Shown: positions 1 to 5,764, numbered from the stretch's first letter. The stretch is DNA of 6,148 nucleotides from Actinomycetota bacterium (GCA_030688105.1 JAUYIV010000072.1:1-6148); one strand, 5' to 3'. Made by a program: numbers and translations. The notes: generated from the letters alone by a model not told the origin.

Positions 1-1932
1 GTCGAGGTGCGCGACTTCGCGGCTGGCCCCGACCTCGAATCAGCCGACCTCGTCACGAACCGCGCCACCATCGACAACGTTCGCCTCTGGGACCCGGGAG
101 TCCTCTTGACGACATACCGGCAGCTCCAAGAGCTGCGGCCCTTCTATCAGTTCGAAGACGTCGACGTCGACCGGTATGCCCTCGACGGCAATCTGACCCA
201 GGTGATGCTCGCCACCCGGGAGCTCGACGACGGCGGCATCCCTGCCTCCGGCTGGGTCAACCGCCACCTGGTCTATACCCACGGTTTCGGGGTTGTGGTG
301 AGCCCGGCGAACACCGTGACCGTAGAGGGCCAGCCCGACTTCCTCATCAAGGACATCAATCCCGACGAAAGCGTGCCGTCGGAGCTGGTGATCGACCAGA
401 ACCGGATCTACTTCGGTGAGGGTGTCGACTCGGGCGCTTTCGTGGTCGTCAAGACAGACGAGCAGGAAGTCGACTTCCCGGTCGAGTCGGGCACCGAAAC
501 CGTGGCCTTCAACCATTACGACGGCGCCGGCGGGGTCAAGGCCGGCAACATCTTCCGGCGGGCCTTGTTCGCGCTGCGATTCTGGGAATTCAACACGCTG
601 ATCTCAGGAGAGATCACGTCCGACAGCCGAGTGCTGATGGTGCGCAACATCCGTGATCGCGTCGAAAAGGCCGCTCCATTCCTGCACACGGACTCGGATC
701 CCTATCTCGTGGTCGTCGACGGACGCCTCGTATGGCTCCAGGATCTCTACACGCTCACCGACAAGTATCCCTATTCGACACCGGCCAGCAGTGACGCTTC
801 GACGGCGCAGGAGCGGCCCGCCACGGGGCGACTCCCGCGGGGCAACCGGTCGGGGCTCCCGTCGGAGTTCAACTACATCAGGAACTCGGTGAAGGCGACG
901 ATCGACGCATACGACGGCACACTTCGCTTCTACATCGTCGACGAGGACGATCCCATGATCCGGGCCTATCGCGAGATCTTCCCGGCGCTCTTCTCGACGT
1001 TGGATGAGATGCCCCCGATCCTGCTCGAGCACCTCAGATACCCCGAAGACCTCTTCCGGGTGCAGTCCGACGTGTACACCCGCTACCACGTCACCGAGGC
1101 TCGGGTGTTCTACAACAACGGCGATCCATGGGAGATCGCCCGAGATCCGTCGACGTCTCCGCATGCGACCCAGACAGTCGACCTCAACGGGGTCGAGACG
1201 GTGTACTCGATCGAGATGCGCACCCGCTTTCGCGACGACAACCGGCCGATGGTGCCCTACTACCTGCTCATGGAGCTCCCCGACGAGGAAGGGCTCTCGT
1301 ACCTGATGCTGCAGCCGTTCACCGCGGCCACCCGCCCCAACATGGTCTCGTTCCTGGTGGCGAAGTCGGACGCCGACGTGTACGGCGACATCATCGACTT
1401 CGAGCTGCCCCGAGACTCTTTCGTAGACGGGCCCGGGCAGATAGGTGCCCGGATCAACCAGAACCCCGACATCTCCCGTGAGTTCACTCTGCTCGGTCAG
1501 GAAGGCTCCGAGGTGCTTCAGGGGAACATGCTGGTGGTGCCGATCGAGGAGTCGATCGTCTACATCCAGCCCGTCTATCTCAGCGCCAGGACGGATGCCG
1601 GAGCCGGGGTCTCGGCTCTCCCCGAGTTCAAGAGGGTCATAGTGGTCTTCGGGGATCGAATAGCGATGCGAGACACCCTGGCTGAGGCACTGGCTGCGGT
1701 GTTCGGCGATGCCCCCGTCGTCGAACCGGGCGACGGCAACGGCGGCGACCTGCCGACCGACGTCATCGATGCGGTGACCGAGCTGCTGGCGCGAGCCGAC
1801 CTGGCCTTCGCCAGTGCCGAGCAGGCGTTGCGAAACGCCGATCTGGCGAGATACCAGGCCGAGGTGGCGGAAGCTCAGCGTCTCATCGAGCAGGCCAGGC
1901 AGTTGTTGGAGGATGCACTGACGGGGGCCTGA
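1..1932 (+). CDS. UPF0182 family membrane protein, C-terminal part (5' end outside window)
   Basis: The reading frame is open from the first base and ends at TGA 1930-1932, giving about 643 residues of a protein whose family is usually about 900-1000 residues long. The UPF0182 family has several N-terminal transmembrane helices followed by a large extracytoplasmic domain; only that soluble domain is visible here, and no membrane segment is seen. I recognise the family from conserved stretches such as TIDNVRLWDP, WVNRHLVYTHGFGVV, DPYLVVVDGRLVWLQD, NYIRNSVKATIDAYDG, HLRYPEDLFRVQ, and the late block FKRVIVVFGDRIAMRDTL. After this comes a Gly/Asp-rich linker (around residues 570-585) and an Ala/Glu/Gln-rich helical tail, a common ending in the family. 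The GTG at position 7 is an internal codon, not the start, because the homologous region continues upstream. The biochemical function of the family is unknown. Its stop is 61 bases from the end of a convergent small gene. Confidence 0.93.
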   Translation, partial: VEVRDFAAGPDLESADLVTNRATIDNVRLWDPGVLLTTYRQLQELRPFYQFEDVDVDRYALDGNLTQVMLATRELDDGGIPASGWVNRHLVYTHGFGVVVSPANTVTVEGQPDFLIKDINPDESVPSELVIDQNRIYFGEGVDSGAFVVVKTDEQEVDFPVESGTETVAFNHYDGAGGVKAGNIFRRALFALRFWEFNTLISGEITSDSRVLMVRNIRDRVEKAAPFLHTDSDPYLVVVDGRLVWLQDLYTLTDKYPYSTPASSDASTAQERPATGRLPRGNRSGLPSEFNYIRNSVKATIDAYDGTLRFYIVDEDDPMIRAYREIFPALFSTLDEMPPILLEHLRYPEDLFRVQSDVYTRYHVTEARVFYNNGDPWEIARDPSTSPHATQTVDLNGVETVYSIEMRTRFRDDNRPMVPYYLLMELPDEEGLSYLMLQPFTAATRPNMVSFLVAKSDADVYGDIIDFELPRDSFVDGPGQIGARINQNPDISREFTLLGQEGSEVLQGNMLVVPIEESIVYIQPVYLSARTDAGAGVSALPEFKRVIVVFGDRIAMRDTLAEALAAVFGDAPVVEPGDGNGGDLPTDVIDAVTELLARADLAFASAEQALRNADLARYQAEVAEAQRLIEQARQLLEDALTGA

Positions 1933-1993
1933 CCGCCTCGTCGGGAGGGTTGCCCGTTATCCGTTGCCAGTCACCCCTGCGGCTGCCCCTGCC

Positions 1994-2149
1994 TCAGGCG
2001 GCCCGGACCTTGACGGCGCCTTCCTCGTAGACGGACTTCGCCTTGCGGGTCATGGCCTGACGGCGGGCGGTTCCGTTGACCGGATCGAAGAAGTACGCCA
2101 CCGCAGCGCCGAGGCCGATGAAGAACAGGTTGCGGGCATTGAACAGCAT
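1994..2149 (-). CDS. Small YtxH-like single-helix protein, 51 aa
   Basis: A 51-codon frame runs from ATG (2149-2147) to TGA (1996-1994). The protein begins MLFNARNLFFIGLGAAVAYF, a short hydrophobic helix (about residues 8-21), then FDPVNGTARRQ and a basic, hydrophilic tail ending KVRAA. A Gly/Ala helix running into an F(F/L)DP-x-x-G-x-x-RR motif is typical of small YtxH-like or related actinobacterial membrane-anchored proteins; this is a pattern-level resemblance, not a confirmed family assignment. A good Shine-Dalgarno sequence, AGGGAG (2156-2161), lies six bases before the ATG and supports the start. The gene is convergent with the UPF0182 gene and lies downstream of the phosphatase gene on the same strand, about 160 bases away with a structured spacer between them. 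The function is unknown; a stress or envelope role would be a guess. Confidence 0.72.
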   Translation of the reverse strand: MLFNARNLFFIGLGAAVAYFFDPVNGTARRQAMTRKAKSVYEEGAVKVRAA

Positions 2150-2155
2150 TGTCGT

Positions 2156-2161
2156 CTCCCT
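2156..2161 (-). promoter_or_regulatory. Shine-Dalgarno of the small YtxH-like gene
   Basis: AGGGAG on the minus strand, six bases before the ATG at 2149. It is the main evidence that this very short frame is translated. Confidence 0.65.
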
Positions 2162-2212
2162 GTGGGTTCGAAGCCTTCTTCCCTGCGCGATCCGGCGCTA
2201 AACGGCGGAGGA

Positions 2213-2273
2213 CGGACGGCCTACGGAGGATCCACGGCCCGCGGGCGTTGCCGCGGGGTTCGATCGCCGTCCG
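2213..2273 (-). terminator. Nested stem-loops in the 2162-2306 spacer; possible terminator or leader structure
   Basis: The spacer between the phosphatase stop and the small downstream gene holds no recognisable gene. It contains a perfect 7-bp hairpin, CCCGCGG (2238-2244) with CCGCGGG (2251-2257) around a 6-base loop. An outer 8-bp stem, CGGACGGC (2213-2220) with GCCGTCCG (2266-2273), encloses it. There is no T-run on either side, so an ordinary intrinsic terminator is not certain. It could end the phosphatase transcript, or be a structured leader of the YtxH-like gene. Confidence 0.42.
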
Positions 2274-2306
2274 ACTGCCACCTGCGACCCGACGGTACCA
2301 CTCTCG

Positions 2307-3608
2307 CTAACCCCCCCGGGCCGCCTTCTCATCGATCAGCCGCACGGCCAGCAATGCCACGTCGTCCTCGAATCCTCCGGGCGGGGCCATCGTCTCCAGG
2401 ATGTGATCGCATGCCACCGCCAGGTCCTCCGGTGCATTGACCACGGCGCGGACCAGTCGGTCGATGCCGCGATCGATGGTCTCCCCGCGCCTCTCGACCA
2501 GGCCGTCCGTGTAGAGGAAAAGGCGATCGTCCACCCTGAGGCGGAGCCGGGCCGAGCCAAAGCGCTTGCCGGCCGATCCGGTGCCCAGCGGGGCGGTCCG
2601 GCCCCTGTCGAGGTACTTCGTGGTGCGGCGCGAGGCCAGGATTGGGGGCACGTGCCCGGCGTTGGCCAACCGAAGCCGCAGGGTGACGAGATCCAACCCC
2701 ATCACGCAGGCGGTCACCAACCCGGCCCGACGCAGGGTCGAGACGTAACGATCGAGACGCCGAACCACCCCGGCAGCGTTCTCCACGAACGCGAAGGCCC
2801 GCAACGCGCTGGCCACCTCCTTCATGGTCACCGCGGCGTCGACGCCGTGCCCGGCGGCGTCACCCACGGCGAACATGATGCGGTCACCGACCTTGAGGAC
2901 CTCGCACCAGTCGCCTCCAACGCCGACCTGGCTCGTCCCCGAGTGGTAGCGCACCTCCAGCTCGATGCCGGGGACGTCGGGAAGCGGCCTCGGGGCAAGG
3001 TCCTTGGAGAGGGTCTCGACGGCCAGGCGGTCGACGTCGGCGGCTCGAGAGCGGGCGAAGGCAGCCCCGCACAGCACCGCCAGCTCTCTGGCGACCTCCG
3101 CCTCCTCCTCACCGAACGGCGGCTCGTCTCGACCTCGAGAGAGACGGAGTGCTCCGATGATGGCACCGTCGGGATCACGCAGGGGGATCGCCATCCACGC
3201 CTTAGAGCTGAGACGTTCCACGGCACTGCGGGTCGTCTCGTCGGCGGGCTCCGTCACTCTCCAGTCGACGCGGCGTTCTTCACCGGCGAGAGCCCCGGCG
3301 ACCGGCGACCCCTCGGCAGCGTCTTCATCTGGCCGATACCGCTCGGCCAGCTCCGCGATCGCCGTCTCGAGAGTGGGATCACGATGCCGCGACGCCCGCG
3401 CCGTGGCCAAGGTGTCATAGTCGCTCAGGAACACGGTGCACGAATCGGCGATGATCCCCAGAACCGCGCCCGCAGCGGTCTCGATGGTTCGATCGAGGTC
3501 CACGGGACCCTGGAGGAGTTGGACGGCCAGGGACCGCACCAGCGGGGAGCGCTCGCCGGAGCGCCCGGAACCCGACTCGGGCGAAGGGGGGCGGGCGCCT
3601 TCTGACAT
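2307..3608 (-). CDS. GAF domain + SpoIIE/RsbU-type PP2C serine phosphatase, 433 aa
   Basis: Predicted cytoplasmic Mn/Mg-dependent serine phosphatase of the SpoIIE/RsbU (PP2C) class, which removes phosphate from STAS anti-anti-sigma proteins. After a disordered Ser/Gly/Pro-rich N-terminus (1-23) there is a GAF-like sensor region (about 30-190, with AWMAIPLRDPDGAIIGALRL), a short linker (SKDLAPRPLPDVPGIE) and the phosphatase domain (about 215-425). Metal-site motifs are intact: VGGDWCEVL (Asp233), GDAAGHGVDAA (Asp250), LANAGHVPPIL, LFLYTDGLVE (Asp368) and EDDVALL (Asp415/416). Cys235 sits where Tyr or Phe is more usual. The ligand sensed by the GAF region is unknown. The ATG at 3608 has no clear Shine-Dalgarno sequence; a GTG at 3539 (residue 24) is an alternative start that would remove only the disordered tail. 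It lies 84 bases downstream of the RsbW-like gene, same strand, probably in one operon. The STAS protein encoded at 4102-4467 is the likely substrate. Confidence 0.92.
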   Translation of the reverse strand: MSEGARPPSPESGSGRSGERSPLVRSLAVQLLQGPVDLDRTIETAAGAVLGIIADSCTVFLSDYDTLATARASRHRDPTLETAIAELAERYRPDEDAAEGSPVAGALAGEERRVDWRVTEPADETTRSAVERLSSKAWMAIPLRDPDGAIIGALRLSRGRDEPPFGEEEAEVARELAVLCGAAFARSRAADVDRLAVETLSKDLAPRPLPDVPGIELEVRYHSGTSQVGVGGDWCEVLKVGDRIMFAVGDAAGHGVDAAVTMKEVASALRAFAFVENAAGVVRRLDRYVSTLRRAGLVTACVMGLDLVTLRLRLANAGHVPPILASRRTTKYLDRGRTAPLGTGSAGKRFGSARLRLRVDDRLFLYTDGLVERRGETIDRGIDRLVRAVVNAPEDLAVACDHILETMAPPGGFEDDVALLAVRLIDEKAARGG

Positions 3609-3673
3609 TTGCAGTCAGACGCTACTCGGGGTTCGAGTGTGGGGGCGATTCGGATGCTGCGCGGCCGTCGCGT

Positions 3674-3692
3674 CTCCCCCCCTTCGGGGGAG
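3674..3692 (-). repeat. Stem-loop directly after the RsbW-like gene stop codon
   Basis: CTCCCCC (3674-3680) pairs perfectly with GGGGGAG (3686-3692) around a 5-base loop; a shifted pairing with a TTCG tetraloop is possible on the plus-strand copy. On the minus strand it begins immediately after the TGA of the RsbW-like gene and lies 65 bases before the phosphatase ATG. No T-run follows. It may be an attenuator, a partial terminator or a transcript-stabilising element that sets the ratio of the two products. Confidence 0.5.
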
Positions 3693-4073
3693 TCAAGCCG
3701 CGATGCGGAGGCGGAGCCGGATCGTCGTGGCGTCGTCGGTGCTCTCGATGTCGTAACCCTCGGTGAGAGCTTCGATGATCCGGAACGACATCGACTCGTC
3801 AGGCCGCAACGTGACCTTCAAGGGTGTGCTGACGAACACGGTGAGCTCCGATGCACCGTCGAATTCCATGTCGATTCCCTCGGCACCGGCTTCGATCAGG
3901 GCCAGACCGGCCTCGTGCACGGCGAGAGCCGAGTCGTCGATTTGATCCAAAGAGGCGCCGCGCCGTGCACAGGCATTCCTGACGACGAGGCGGAGGACGT
4001 CGAGATGTCCGGGATCTCCCGGTATCGAGACGGCAGTGCGATTGATCTGGGGGGTAGTCATTGGGCGTGCCAT
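3693..4073 (-). CDS. RsbW/SpoIIAB-like anti-sigma protein with degenerate ATP-binding site, 126 aa
   Basis: The length, the position between a SpoIIE phosphatase and a STAS gene, and the pattern of segments fit the HATPase_c_2 anti-sigma family (RsbW, SpoIIAB). The start AVSIPGDPGHLDVLRLVVRN matches the family's first strand and helix, LDQIDDSALAVHEAGLALIE is the N-box helix, and the end RIIEALTEGYDIE...TTIRLRLRI matches the usual last helix and strand. Key residues are missing. Glu54 of the N box is present, but the Mg-binding Asn position is Ala58; the DxGxG box is replaced by VFVSTP; the GxGL box reads ESMSFRII. I therefore infer little or no ATP binding or kinase activity, leaving a possible binding-only role. 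The start may be ATG 4073 or, 12 bases on, ATG 4061 (MTTPQ); neither has a good Shine-Dalgarno sequence. It could also be a distant HATPase-fold protein with another role. Confidence 0.75.
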   Translation of the reverse strand: MARPMTTPQINRTAVSIPGDPGHLDVLRLVVRNACARRGASLDQIDDSALAVHEAGLALIEAGAEGIDMEFDGASELTVFVSTPLKVTLRPDESMSFRIIEALTEGYDIESTDDATTIRLRLRIAA

Positions 4074-4078
4074 ATACT
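4073..4078 (+). promoter_or_regulatory. Possible -10 element in the divergent signalling promoter region
   Basis: TATACT is the only AT-rich hexamer in the 28-base gap between the divergent starts at 4073 (-) and 4102 (+). A transcript begun about seven bases on would start near 4085, ahead of the STAS ATG. The opposite strand reads TAGTAT (4079-4074), so it could serve the minus-strand gene instead. No convincing -35 element is seen for either direction, which leaves open an alternative sigma factor or an activator. Confidence 0.3.
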
Positions 4079-4101
4079 ACGGGCAGGCGCCGGTGGCGCC
4101 G

Positions 4102-4467
4102 ATGAGCAGGGGGTCCGTTCTGGACAGCACGAAGTCGTTCGAGGTCCGCATTGAGCGTTCCGAAGCCGATGTGGTCGTCCACCTCACCGGGGAGCTTGAC
4201 ATCAGCGGCGCGCCCGACATGAAGCGCGCCTTCGACGACATCCTGGGTTTCGACGGCCGGGTCATCGTCGACCTGCGCTCTGTGTCATTCATGGACTCGA
4301 TGGGCCTTGGGGCGCTCATCGACGGGCGCAATCGCCTCGAGGACGATGGAGCGGTGGTCATGCTCGTCGCCAACTCGGGCCCGGCCGGCCGGCTGCTGGC
4401 ACTCACCAAGCTGGACGAGTCGTTCCCGGTGTTCGACTCCATCGAGGCGGCTCGCGAGTCCGGCTGA
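4102..4467 (+). CDS. STAS-domain anti-anti-sigma factor (SpoIIAA/RsbV type), 121 aa
   Basis: Predicted cytoplasmic anti-sigma factor antagonist. Nearly the whole protein is one STAS domain: VVVHLTGELDISGAPDMKRA (about residues 24-43), then RVIVDLRSVSFMDSMGLGAL with the signature DSMGLG. Ser66, directly after Asp65, aligns with the serine that is phosphorylated in SpoIIAA (Ser58) and RsbV (Ser56). Unphosphorylated, such proteins bind the anti-sigma factor and free the sigma factor; phosphorylation by the anti-sigma kinase blocks this and a PP2C phosphatase restores it. The frame is open further upstream (to 4036), but that stretch overlaps the divergent gene. ATG 4102 gives the usual family length and has a weak GGTGG (4092-4096) five bases before it. 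The downstream neighbour is convergent, so it is probably transcribed alone. With a retained phospho-serine but a degenerate neighbouring kinase-like protein, its true kinase may be encoded elsewhere. Confidence 0.92.
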   Translation: MSRGSVLDSTKSFEVRIERSEADVVVHLTGELDISGAPDMKRAFDDILGFDGRVIVDLRSVSFMDSMGLGALIDGRNRLEDDGAVVMLVANSGPAGRLLALTKLDESFPVFDSIEAARESG

Positions 4468-4519
4468 CCGTTGGCTTCACCCCACCCTCGTGCGAAACGT
4501 GCGGGCGTGGTCGGATGAC

Positions 4520-4720
4520 TCACCCCACGACCTTCCCCCTGATGCGGGGGAACCGCACGAGGCGATGGGCGTAACAATGGTTGCGGGTGTTGTACCGACT
4601 CAGGCGTGTGTCGCACCCAGTCATGTCGCAGAAGCGCGTTGCGTCGTCGGCGTGAGGCCTGCGCCCGCGGAGGGCTTGCTTGGTGCCTCGAAGGATCGTC
4701 GTCTCGTTGGCGATGTCCAT
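4520..4720 (-). CDS. Small zinc-ribbon-like protein, 66 aa
   Basis: The frame runs from ATG (4720-4718) to TGA (4522-4520). The protein has a short polar N-terminus (MDIANETTILRGTKQALRGR) and a compact Cys/His motif, FCDMTGCDTRLSRYNTRN followed by HCYAH: Cys31, Cys36, Cys49 and His52, spaced C-x4-C-x12-C-x2-H. This spacing and the LSRYN core resemble small putative zinc-binding proteins or regulator tails that I associate with actinobacteria; the exact family name is not known to me. AAGGGGGG lies about seven bases before the ATG and is a strong Shine-Dalgarno sequence, which decides this start over longer in-frame extensions. The last codons (RFPRIRGKVVG) overlap a palindrome, so the native C-terminus may have been altered by a repeat. 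It is divergent from the sugar kinase gene and convergent with the STAS gene. A nucleic-acid-binding or protein-binding role is inference. Confidence 0.68.
   Translation of the reverse strand: MDIANETTILRGTKQALRGRRPHADDATRFCDMTGCDTRLSRYNTRNHCYAHRLVRFPRIRGKVVG
4533..4552. repeat. Perfect palindrome between convergent genes; possible bidirectional terminator or dispersed repeat
   Basis: TTCCCCC (4533-4539) and GGGGGAA (4546-4552) form a 7-bp stem with a 6-base loop. It lies downstream of the STAS gene on the plus strand and inside the last codons of the zinc-ribbon gene on the minus strand. TCACCCCAC occurs just before it (4520-4528) and again at 4477-4485. The CACCCC plus CCTTCCCCC-hairpin layout resembles palindromic repeats found between genes in many genomes. 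It may stop both convergent transcripts. Confidence 0.5.
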
Positions 4721-4723
4721 CTG

Positions 4724-4755
4724 GGAACCCCCCTTTTCCGGGTTCCAGGGTTCCC
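4724..4755 (-). promoter_or_regulatory. Alternative hairpins around the ribosome-binding site of the zinc-ribbon gene
   Basis: GGAACCC (4724-4730) can pair with GGGTTCC at 4740-4746, and, extended to GGGAACCC (4723-4730), with GGGTTCCC at 4748-4755. The two partners are tandem copies eight bases apart, so the pairings exclude each other. On the minus-strand transcript the paired block lies between the Shine-Dalgarno (in the loop) and the ATG. It could be an RNA control element, or a DNA operator with repeated half sites. Confidence 0.4.
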
Positions 4756-4824
4756 CCGCGACCCTGTCGCCCAAACCCACGCGAGACGGCCGATGGCAGG
4801 TGGCGGGTGCGCAGCAGCTGCACC

Positions 4825-4830
4825 GAGGAG
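4825..4830 (+). promoter_or_regulatory. Shine-Dalgarno that fixes the sugar kinase start
   Basis: GAGGAG lies six bases before GTG 4837-4839. It makes this GTG a better start than GTG 4849 or the long upstream extension of the frame, which has no family-like sequence. Confidence 0.75.
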
Positions 4831-4836
4831 CCTCTC

Positions 4837-5751
4837 GTGTCGTCTGTGACGGAACCGACCCGATTCGGAGGCATCGAGGCGGGCGGAACGCACACGGTCT
4901 GTGTCGTCGGTTCGGGCCCGGCGGATGTCGCCGGCCGGCTCGAGTTCGACACCACCACCCCCCAAGCGACCATCCAGAGCGCGGTTCGCTTCTTTGCCGA
5001 GGGCGCCGGAGCGGGGCATCGGATCGCCGCACTCGGCCTCGGATGGTTCGGTCCGCTCGAGATCCGGAAGGACCATTCCCGATACGGCGTGGTCGGCCGA
5101 ACCCCGAAGCCAGGATGGGAGGGTGCGGATGTCGTGGGCCCATTCCGGGATGCTCTCGGCGTCCCGGTCGCCCTCGACACCGATGTCGGCGCGGCCGCGC
5201 TCGCCGAAGGTGAGTGGGGTGCCGCGCAAGGGCTCGCATCCCACGTCTACCTCACCGTGGGTACCGGCATCGGAGGGGGAGCGGTCGTGGACGGCTCCGT
5301 GTTCCATGGGCTGGGTCATCCCGAGATGGGCCATCTTCCTGTGGTCCGGGCGGACGGTGACGATTTCACGGGTGTTTGTCCGTTTCACCGCGCCTGCCTG
5401 GAAGGGATGGCTTCGGGGCCGGCGATCGATGGGCGGTGGGGGCAACCGGCCGAGGACCTCGGGCCGGAGGAGGCCGCGGCAGCGGCCGAGCTGGTCACCA
5501 GCTATCTCGCCCAGGGTCTGCGAGCCGTGACCTATATCCTGGCGCCTCGGCGAATCGTCGTCGGTGGCGGCGTGGCTCGCCTACCCGGCTTTTTGTCTTC
5601 TCTCCGCAGGCACTTCGCCGGATCCCTGGCGGGCTATCCGGGCCTTCCCGAGCATGCCGATGAGGAGTTTGTGTCTGCTGTCCGCCTGGGTGACATGGCC
5701 GGACCCCTCGGGGCCTTGGTCCTGGCCCGGCGGGCGCTCGGTCAGTGCTGA
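4837..5751 (+). CDS. ROK-family sugar kinase, fructokinase-like, 304 aa
   Basis: Predicted cytoplasmic kinase of the ROK family, closest in pattern to the fructokinase group (Bacillus YdhR/GmuE type), which phosphorylates fructose or a related sugar with ATP. The N-terminal phosphate-binding motif is GGIEAGGTHT (11-20); most relatives have GGTK, so His19 replaces Lys. The GLGWFGPLE segment (67-75) matches the group, and LDTDVGAAALAEGEWGAA carries the expected catalytic base Asp116, although the following Asn of DTDVN is Gly here. VGTGIGGG (141-148) is the second phosphate loop. The zinc site is complete: HPEMGH (His166), then CPFHRAC (Cys181, His184, Cys187), followed by LEGMASGPAI. VVGGGVA near the C-terminus is the adenine-side motif. 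Length is normal for the group (about 290-305). It is read divergently from the zinc-ribbon gene, 116 bases apart, and is followed by a stem-loop, so it is probably monocistronic. Exact substrate cannot be read from sequence. Confidence 0.9.
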   Translation: MSSVTEPTRFGGIEAGGTHTVCVVGSGPADVAGRLEFDTTTPQATIQSAVRFFAEGAGAGHRIAALGLGWFGPLEIRKDHSRYGVVGRTPKPGWEGADVVGPFRDALGVPVALDTDVGAAALAEGEWGAAQGLASHVYLTVGTGIGGGAVVDGSVFHGLGHPEMGHLPVVRADGDDFTGVCPFHRACLEGMASGPAIDGRWGQPAEDLGPEEAAAAAELVTSYLAQGLRAVTYILAPRRIVVGGGVARLPGFLSSLRRHFAGSLAGYPGLPEHADEEFVSAVRLGDMAGPLGALVLARRALGQC

Positions 5752-5764
5752 GGCGCGCGGTCAG

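Noticed and set aside
1964..2440. 158-codon plus-strand frame
   Set aside because: It overlaps the small YtxH-like gene, a structured spacer and the phosphatase 3' end, and looks like random high-GC translation.
2403..3605. 400-codon open frame on the plus strand
   Set aside because: It is antisense to the phosphatase, whose domain motifs are unmistakable; the translation is Arg/Gly/His-rich and shows no family motif. High GC makes such shadow frames common.
4036..4101. Upstream extension of the STAS frame (22 residues)
   Set aside because: It overlaps the divergent RsbW-like gene start and is not part of the STAS domain; ATG 4102 gives the normal size.
4477..4528. Two TCACCCCAC copies as a possible short repeat array
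   Set aside because: Only two 9-base copies 43 bases apart, with dissimilar flanks; not a CRISPR or tandem array.
4606..4836. Upstream extension of the sugar kinase frame
   Set aside because: The extra 77 residues are Arg/Cys/Ser-rich, overlap the divergent gene, and the GAGGAG site clearly supports GTG 4837.
4077..5180. 367-codon open frame on the minus strand across the STAS, zinc-ribbon and ROK regions
   Set aside because: It is Ser/Pro/Arg-rich low-complexity translation overlapping three better-supported genes.
4621..5445. 274-codon minus-strand frame opposite the sugar kinase
   Set aside because: It is complementary to the clear ROK gene and has no recognisable motif or ribosome-binding site.
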